This document shows, one piece after another, positions 56,401-64,000 of a stretch of DNA of 64,000 nucleotides. The first letter of the stretch is position 1. The number at the start of each line of letters is the position of its first letter. This stretch comes from Notospermus geniculatus (taxonomy: Eukaryota > Nemertea > Pilidiophora > Heteronemertea > Lineidae). A model generated the notes under the pieces. The model was not told where the DNA came from, ran no database searches, and saw only the letters and a program-made list of their open reading frames with translations. The stretch spans positions 156,488 to 220,487 of the forward strand of contig NMRB01000354.1 in the NCBI GenBank assembly GCA_002633025.1, in the 5' to 3' direction. The translations under genes and the position numbers were made by a program.

Positions 56401-58707
56401 AGATGTTCTCCAGATCCAGATAAGCCCATGTTCAACAATTGCCTATTAACAATACACTTGTAAAGACACTCTTCTGTCTAATGGTCTCTGTAGTATCCTA
56501 GTATGATTGATTTCTACCAGTGTTGCAGGCTATGTCAGCCGCTGAATTGCTTGGATTTGCTTTGAAGTCTCATCACATGAGAAAGACATTATTTTGTGGT
56601 ATTAGGCTGGAGGCACTTAGTTGATTAGGTTGTGGCAATTCTCCAGATCAAATCACAACTGATTTCCTTGAATTCGGGTGATAAATTCTCCGTTGTTATT
56701 GATCTGTCCATGGCCAATACTGGATGACATGAGATCATTTGACACCTCTTGGGAGAAATGGTAGGAAGGATGATAGCCGATTACTGATTTACATATCCCA
56801 TTTGTCCAATCTTGAAATCAGTCCAATTTGACTTAATCGATGGCCAATGGCTATTGGGAATGATAGTATGTGGCTAGTAAATCATGCTGTGTCCACCAGG
56901 ATACTGACACTGACAGGTTCAGTTTCCTGTTCTGATTGGTCTGGTGGAGAAGGAAGAGAGATTGTCGTTGAATCTCATGCTGGATTAAAAAACCTAGAGT
57001 CATGACAACTTTGCTCAGGTTGTTATGTTAGTTTGTTTCAGCTGACTGAAGTATCTCCACATAATGGAGGCGCCCTCTATTGTCTTGACTTGAAGGAGCT
57101 CATCTGTTGACCCCTCTGCATGACATTTCCCCTCTGTAGGCCTATCATGCCGAAGTCAGTATTGCTGGGCCTATACATGCTGCATAATCCACATAGGCAA
57201 AAATGGTCAAGATGGCCCTGTGAATGAACAAAGTAGTGTGGGGATCTCGACAGTGACATGTAGGAATTGCTCCATTCATTGCCCTGATGTTGAGGTGCAA
57301 AATCCACCCTCTTATTTCTTAGTGAATAATGAATTGTATCGGTAACTGGTAGATTGCTGAAGGAACGATAAAAAACTTGCTGATGGATGTGACATCAGTT
57401 TGCTTTTAGGCCATCAAGATGACAAAGAATCCATAGTGATGCATTAGCACACATCTAGAGAGATTTCAATGAATTAAAAATTCATGGATTTTTCCAGGTG
57501 GGATTGCTGTCTTTTGCAAATAAAGAATCTTAGCAGTGGTGGAAAGAGCAAGTTTTAAACTTTATCCCTTTCTTTTCAATGCGATCATACCTTTAGTGTA
57601 GAACTTGTAGGATTGCTGTTGGCCTCTGGAGTGGGAGTCTCTTATTGAGGGAAACTACGTCTATTCAGTTCAGTCTTGACGCAAATGCAAATTGGGACTA
57701 GCTGGCAATCTCTTTCTCAGAAAAGGAAAGGTTGTCGTCTGTACCTGATGTTATTGTGAAAGTAATGAAACTGTATGTTGCAGGCCAAATATAAGTTCCA
57801 ATGGATGTCTATATTCTACTTTTCTTGTAAATTGCACAATATGCTGCTTTTGTTATTCTGTGATGAAATAGCTTTGGAAATTGTCCAGGAGGTTCACTCA
57901 GCACATCATTCACATTCCCTCCAACACATTTGGTTTCTTCCTCAACATCCCATCTTATGGTTGAATTTAAAAAACCACTTCCCACCTGTTGCCTGTGAGT
58001 ATTTAGGAACGAGGAATAGCCAAGCCTTTTTATACCGACTGGATTCTAGAACCTTCCTTGTGTTCTTTGAATTTATTAATGGCTGATCACTGAAGCTTCC
58101 ACATGGCAGCGATAAGCCTATCTTCTCAATCTCAGCTCCAATTCAAATTTTGTTCAGGTAAGATTTGCGATTGACCTGAATGGCTATGGCAGACACTCAA
58201 TTACATCCTAAAGAATCCCCATGATAGTATCTGATACCAACAATATGTTCCTATAATTGAGGAACCCACATGGTGTTTGGACTTGGCTGTTGCTTCCCTG
58301 AAGCAGTCGATTCAGTGGTGTGGTATTGATGAAGATGATTCAGTTGTGATCACTAGATCCATGCATTTCCTTACCCTGGCATAGAAAACTGTAATGCAAG
58401 CGTGATGTTGCGAGGCAATGAAATTGCAATTTATTGATTGCCTGATTACGATCAATGATTAGAAATTGAGCGAAGGAATTGAAAATGGGACGAAAAGCAC
58501 TCCTTTACAGCTTCTGCTATCTTGGCTCCTCATCAGATCACAAGCGGCATTCTCGAATGTGGTCCAGTGTGGAATCTTGTCATTGATGGCTTTTACTACA
58601 AAAGCATTTCTAATCATGATACACTGCCTGACTAGCATTAACTTTGTTTGAACTCATATGATCAACTGCAGGAAGCCAGCACTCCTCTTAAACTGTTGAT
58701 TATCTTG
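53411..58707. other. presumed intron 3 of the convertase, part 1
   Basis: No exon with a subtilase motif or other recognised domain was found. A single N at 54451 marks an unresolved base or join. Short open frames here lack any supported splice sites. Confidence 0.5.
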
Positions 58708-59891
58708 TCCCATAGGGGAATCTGCATGGAATGCTGTCGGCCAGATGAAATTGTCTTCCTGATGCTATGAATTAATGATCACTTGATATTTGATCTGTTG
58801 CCCCTTGGTGACCTGTCGTCTGTATTGCTCTGCCAGTGTATAATTTGGGGTTAAAACTTCATGTTTCTGAAGGATCTTATAGAGAAGAAATACCAGAAGA
58901 TAGCACTTGCTAGATTTTTCCATCAGGGCCAAAGTCAAAGCATTTATTGCTCTGGTGAGTATGAAAGAGGCCACCTCAGGCTTCTCATGTTCTTCACTTG
59001 AATGGGATCTTTTACTTGTAGAAGATAAGTCTATGACATCTAGTTTTGAAAATCCAGCCCAAATGTCGATATTAATGGGAATTCAATCAGCCAAGGATTG
59101 ATGGTTTCACGACTGAGTTTCATTGAATCTGAAAGCTAATTTGCGAGTTTGTGCCATGAGTTTGATACCAATTGCTTTCTGTGCCTTGGAGTTCACGTCA
59201 TTATGGTGAAAAACTCCCTGTCATGTGGAGAGTCACTAATAAAATTACAGCACGTATTTCATGAATTGCCTAGGAAATGATCCTTCTGAAAAAGTTGTAN
59301 TCCCATAGGGGAATCTGCATGGAATGCTGTCGGCCAGATGAAATTGTCTTCCTGATGCTATGAATTAATGATCACTTGATATTTGATCTGTTGCCCCTTG
59401 GTGACCTGTCATCTGTATTGCTCTGCCAGTGTATAATTTGGGGTTAAAACTTCATGTTTCTGAAGGATCTTATAGAGAAGAAATACCAGAAGATAGCACT
59501 TGATAGATTTTTCCATCAGGGCCAAAGTCAAAGCATTTATTGCTCTGGTGAGTATGAAAGAGGCCACCTCAGGCTTCTCATGTTCTTCACTTGAATGGGA
59601 TCTTTTACTTGTAGAAGATAAGTCTATGACATCTAGTTTGAAAATCCAGCCCAAATGTCGATATTAATGGGAATTCAATCAGCCAAGGATTGATGGTTTC
59701 ACGACTGAGTTTCATTGAATCTGAAAGCTAATTTGCGAGTTTGTGCCATGAGTTTGATACCAATTGCTTTCTGTGCCTTGGAGTTCACGTCATTATGGTG
59801 AAAAACTCCCTGTCATGTGGAGAGTCACTAATAAAATTACAGCACGTATTTCATGAATTGCCTAGGAAATGATCCTTCTGAAAAAGTTGTA
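58708..59891. repeat. 592-bp direct duplication joined by a single N
   Basis: 58708-59299 ends CTGAAAAAGTTGTA, then one N at 59300, then 59301-59891 restarts TCCCATAGGGGAATCTGC. The two are almost identical over their full length. The N exactly at the junction shows that two overlapping contigs or alleles were abutted rather than merged. The minus-strand frame inside (about 70-80 codons) is unrecognised. Confidence 0.95.
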
Positions 59892-62800
59892 AGGAATGAT
59901 ACCCATCCAAAACATCTTCAGCAGTCGAGAAGTTATGCCATGTAATTACTTTATCACAAAAAGATGTGGCTTCCAGCTAAAGGATGATGCCTGCACTTGT
60001 TGTTCGAAAAATGTTTATTGAATTCTGTACTAATCATAAGACAGGCTGATGGAATGACTGTCATTTTTGCTGTGATAGCCAGGGGACTTATTGCAAGTTA
60101 TGAATGATGTTGGCCAAGATGTCTCCAATGAGAGGGTAAAACTGAGGATCTTATCATTGTCAGCATCACCCACCACAGTTTTGCCATGCTCAAATGTAAC
60201 TCCCGTTGGCAATGGCAGCTTGGCAAATTGGTTGTGGACTTGGCGGTAACCATAGACTGACCATCATTGGGTTTCATTTCACACACCGATGTCTGAGACT
60301 GAAGAGTCCTTCAAAAGTTCAAGTCCCAAATACGAGGTCATATTTGAAAGCTCAGCATCACTTCCACGACTGGTTGAGCCTTGACAAGCAGTTGTATTGG
60401 CTGCAAAACCATCATCAGCTACGGTCAAGAATCACAACCCAAATAGCATGAAAGAGTCGCACAGGGGTACTATGTATTGTGTAAATGAGTACTTATGAAT
60501 GATCCATCATGCCAAATGGATCACATCACGAACATTTGTAAGTCAAGTATCCGTCTTGAACGTCCTTTTCCTCACAGCGTTTCCTGTCTCGTGAAATAAT
60601 TTCCCACAGCGAGTATCAATCTGTCAATTCATTACTACTCGGGAATATTCTCCATGTCACATTTTACTGATGAATAGGCGAGGAGTGTCCCTATCAGGGG
60701 AGATAATATACCTTGCTATGAGATGACAACTGTTGAGTGATGTAGTGACCAGGATGGTTTGCAGTGGTTGAAATATCAGGGAGTCCTACACTCCCAGGTA
60801 ATGTACAATCCCACTCCGCCCAGACTGGAGTACTAGTCATTGACTGTGCACAATTCAATTACATGCGCGGTAATTCATTTTCCAATTAAATGTAACTTTC
60901 GACGTTCATTGTTATCTACGGTATTGGAATCATCCATCAAATGGTGTGCAGTCTGCAGTGGAAGTATTTCATGGCATTCTGTGCTGCAGCAGATGTCTTT
61001 ATGAAGTGGGTTAATCGCAATATTGAAGTCTTTATTAGACTTGTGTATGATTAATGTTTGAAGAGGTCTTACTTAATCTTGAGATGTTGTAATTGCATAT
61101 CTGTGAATGAAGCGTCCCTATTTCACTGCTGGTTCAGCTCAGAGGTATGGAAATTGATACCATCATTGCTGATAATGTTGTCTCTCGACTTGATGATGTT
61201 GTAGAGTTTCCAGGAGGTGCTTGGGTATGCTGGTGCTGGGATATTGGCTGTATAGTTGCGTACTGAAGAAAAGTACCGGTATTCACATGAGAGTCTGGTA
61301 CTTTTACTACAATTTTGAGCTGTCAAGATATTTTTGCAGCCCACCCAGTTTTACAAATCTAGTGGTGATGTGGAGTAGTTTGCCATTGGCACAATGGTTG
61401 GTTCGTGGTTGCGTTCTGGGTGGGCTGCCAGTGCCAGGCCTATTTGGAATCTTTCTAAAGATGTACATGTCTATGTTCAGGACATCCTGCAGGGAGGTTG
61501 GCTGATGCATCTCAGACGAACATGGATGGGTTGTACACTCAGATCTGTGCAGGCAACAAACATTACTTGCCTTCTCAAATGTTCAGTACAGGAAATAAAA
61601 TGATCCTGGAAGTTGGATGTTAATCAGCAAGTGGTACCCATGGAATGTTTATCTGACTAGGCCTGTTTGACTTGATCTCCCTTCACCAGTAGGTTTAAAT
61701 GCTTACCTGTGGATTACCAGGCTGCTGAGCATGCTGGGTTTCTCCTTCAACACTTTGATGTGAAGTTGAGGTCAGGCCTTTCACATTGGCATGGTAACTT
61801 AAAAATGATGGTAACTAGGACAGGTAGAATTGTAATTGCCTTGATCCCCCATGATTCGATAATGATGTCTTGCATTCAGTTGGTAACCTGGGTATCCAGC
61901 CCAGCAACAATGATGGTGGCTTCTATTCTGAATCAGTTATGAATAGAAATTGTGGTCGAGAAAGGTGATCAGGAAACCACTCTACAGTAATTAAGTTGTC
62001 CTTTACCTTGTTGGTAGTAATATGGTTATGCAGTATCTGGGGACAGGTGGTAAAATCTTATCGGTAGTCGTGTTAACACCATCTAACGCTTGTTTATATC
62101 ATGAATGAATGGGTACATATTGTTGATAAACATATCTTCCACAACCTGTTGCTCAAGGTAAGGCCCTGTGGGTAGATTTGCTCTCATTTTTAGCTTTCTT
62201 TAGTACAAGTAGGCCTTCCTCTTGGCACTTCATCACCAGGAAGTGAAACATTTCTCTGGCAGGAGATGAAGGAGTGTTTTTCAGTGATTACCTGTTTACC
62301 TCGCTGAAGACTATTTATAAAGCCACGAGCCCTGTTTTTATCTACCACCTGCGATAAATTCCCTCGAATCACATAACTTAAAGGAGTTGAAATATAGTAT
62401 TCTAGAGAATGCCGATAGTAAGCAGTGGGTGACTGCGGGCACGTTTTCTGCAGGCTGGAGTAAGCAGTGTCTGCTGAAACACCTGTGGTGATACACAAAA
62501 ATAGATTTCCTTTATCTCAATATGCTGTCTGATAGTTCTATAACAAGTTAATGATGCAAGCATGGACATAGATCATGATTTTCTTCTATAATTTGTGAAT
62601 AAATGATGATAAAGGTTATTCGGTACATTTCCTTCCTCCTATTATATTTATATTAGAGCTTCCATGATGAGGAATTGCAGAGTCTGATCAGCAATGGTTC
62701 TGCCTGTAGCATTCAATGGTCTGCGGTCATCTAAGATTTCTTCATCATCTTGGCTTCCCCAAACTCTCCTCTTTCTCATCTGATCATCTAAGTGCTCGTA

Positions 62801-63588
62801 TTCCATTACCAAGATCAAAGACTCAAGATTGCATTATTGCAATCTTGTTATGGTCGGCTGTAATAATCTATCATAACAATGTTTGGTGTAACTTCATCCT
62901 CCATATAGCCTCCCGCAATATTGACCTCGGTTGACAGCCGAGGAACTAATTAAGTAAAACACACTGGGGCATGACTGCCTTGCTGTCCTCACAAAATAGA
63001 TCCGCTTGCTTCCAATTTACCGCCTGATGTTTGGCAATCAGTGCATCAAGATGACGTCACAACCATCATTCCCGCTTCTGCTTTGATCCAAGCCAAGGAT
63101 CCAAGCCAAACAGTCAGTTCCTTGTTCATGAAAAATCCAAACAACGCAGAGATTCCATCCCTTGTTGCTTCATGTTCTCTACAGCACATTATCTGATGTT
63201 TCCATGTCCAGCGAGCTAGCCGTAAAGTGTGATTGCGAGCCAGCCATAAAGTTTGATTGTCTTCAACATAACTCAATGGCAACTATACCCACTCAAGTAA
63301 CCAGGTGACAAGGGCATGATCAGGCTGGATTAAATCTGACACTAACTAAGTGTAATAGTAGCCGGACAGGATTGAGGTCATCCCTAATGCAATGACCGTA
63401 CCATGTCTCCTCTTCAATCTGATCATCGCGGACAGCAATGTCATAATGTGCTGTCACCACTTATTTCATGTGATACTCACATCGGCTCCTCAAGGCACTA
63501 CTCCATGGAAGAGTTTATTCACAGGAGTTGGCTCTCTATGGGCAATTCAACCATAGAAAGCTATGAGCAGTCTTGTGTCATCGGTAAG
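59892..63588. other. presumed intron 3 of the convertase, part 2
   Basis: Apart from the weak fragment at 60030-60263, neither strand shows a recognisable exon or repeat family. Confidence 0.45.
60030..60263 (-). pseudogene. possible NHL-repeat-like fragment
   Basis: A minus-strand frame between stops reads VHNQFAKLPLPTGVTFEHG then KTVVGDADNDKILSF. PTGVTF...G.TVVGDADNDKI resembles one NHL-type beta-propeller repeat, as in TRIM-NHL proteins. Flanking sequence in the same frame is interrupted by stops, and no splice sites are convincing. It is probably a decayed fragment or a chance match within the intron. Confidence 0.25.
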
Positions 63589-63708
63589 GGCTGATATTCA
63601 TAAAAGATAGCAAAATGCTTTTACTTCAAGTTTTGCAGTACATTTACAGTGGACATTGCTGTGCAAATCTTAAGTAAAAGCATTTGCTAGCTTTTATGAA
63701 TACCAGCC
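63589..63708. mobile_element. 120-bp MITE with GGCTGATATTCATAAAAG termini
   Basis: GGCTGATATTCATAAAAGATAGC pairs with GCTAGCTTTTATGAATACCAGCC, and AAATGCTTTTACTTCAAG pairs with CTTAAGTAAAAGCATTT further in. The whole element is a hairpin around ACAGTGGACATTGCTGT. A relative lacking the outer ends is at 9237-9333. Confidence 0.85.
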
Positions 63709-64000
63709 ATTATGTAGGGAAACAATGGTGAGTTGTCCATTGAAAGCCAACTGTCATGTGGAGCAGCACCTTAGGCTGTGGAATTTCAGAGTCAATGATG
63801 AGGTTATGAAGTAAATGACTTTGCTCAATCCGTGCGTTAACTCAATTTAAAAACTTTATATCTGATTTTCAATGCTAATACTAACAAGTAGAACCAGATC
63901 AGACATGCCAGGCAAGAATCCCAAGGGTTCTCTTCCAATCCTAATCAAGTGAATTCGGTTTGCTGCATTTGAGAAGTCACGTTGGATGAATTCATTGATT

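Noticed and set aside
58765-59654. Repeated minus-strand ORFs (about 70-80 codons)
   Set aside because: The two are the same sequence in the 592-bp duplicate; no recognisable domain, and the longer version exists only because of a one-base difference.

Overview
The window is animal nuclear DNA. Genes are split into short exons with GT-AG introns, and the flanks are full of small inverted-repeat transposons, tRNA-headed SINEs and the octamer TAGGCCTA or close relatives. Protein similarity (from memory), intron density and the high polymorphism visible between local duplicates fit an invertebrate deuterostome, most likely an echinoderm. I cannot name the species.

Layout, left to right. 1-4729: no gene, several MITEs. 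4730-28031 (+): a PIAS-family SUMO E3 ligase, traced from its eight-residue first exon through SAP, PINIT, SP-RING and SUMO-interaction exons to the C terminus. 28032-30052: 3' flank with hairpins and a perfect palindrome. 30053-33889 (+): APPBP2, a TPR protein that acts as a CUL2 substrate receptor. 33890-36498: convergent intergenic DNA. 36499-41377 (-): SRRD, the SRR1-like protein, with most exons present twice. 42850-43641 (-): a sesquipedalian (PHETA/FAM109) PH-domain protein in one coding exon. 44066-48195 (+): PLBD2, a lysosomal phospholipase B-like Ntn hydrolase, head to head with PHETA. 49690-52972 (+): signal peptide and prodomain exons of a furin/PCSK5-like proprotein convertase; the catalytic exons were not found, and the rest of the window looks like its third intron. 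The genes do not form a pathway, although PHETA, PLBD2 and the convertase all belong to the endosome/lysosome/secretory route.

Two observations stand out. First, PIAS carries two same-length (91 nt) alternative versions of one PINIT-domain exon, separated by an intron of only 31 nt. The arrangement predicts mutually exclusive splicing enforced by steric hindrance. Second, at least seven loci are present as direct duplicates of about 0.3-2.7 kb. Single N bases lie exactly on two junctions, and one transposon is split in half around an inserted copy that has the matching empty site. This is best read as two haplotypes laid end to end in the assembly, and it also reveals several polymorphic transposon insertions. 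APPBP2 additionally has three +2-nt shifts, each at a short alternating dinucleotide, which need checking against reads or transcripts.
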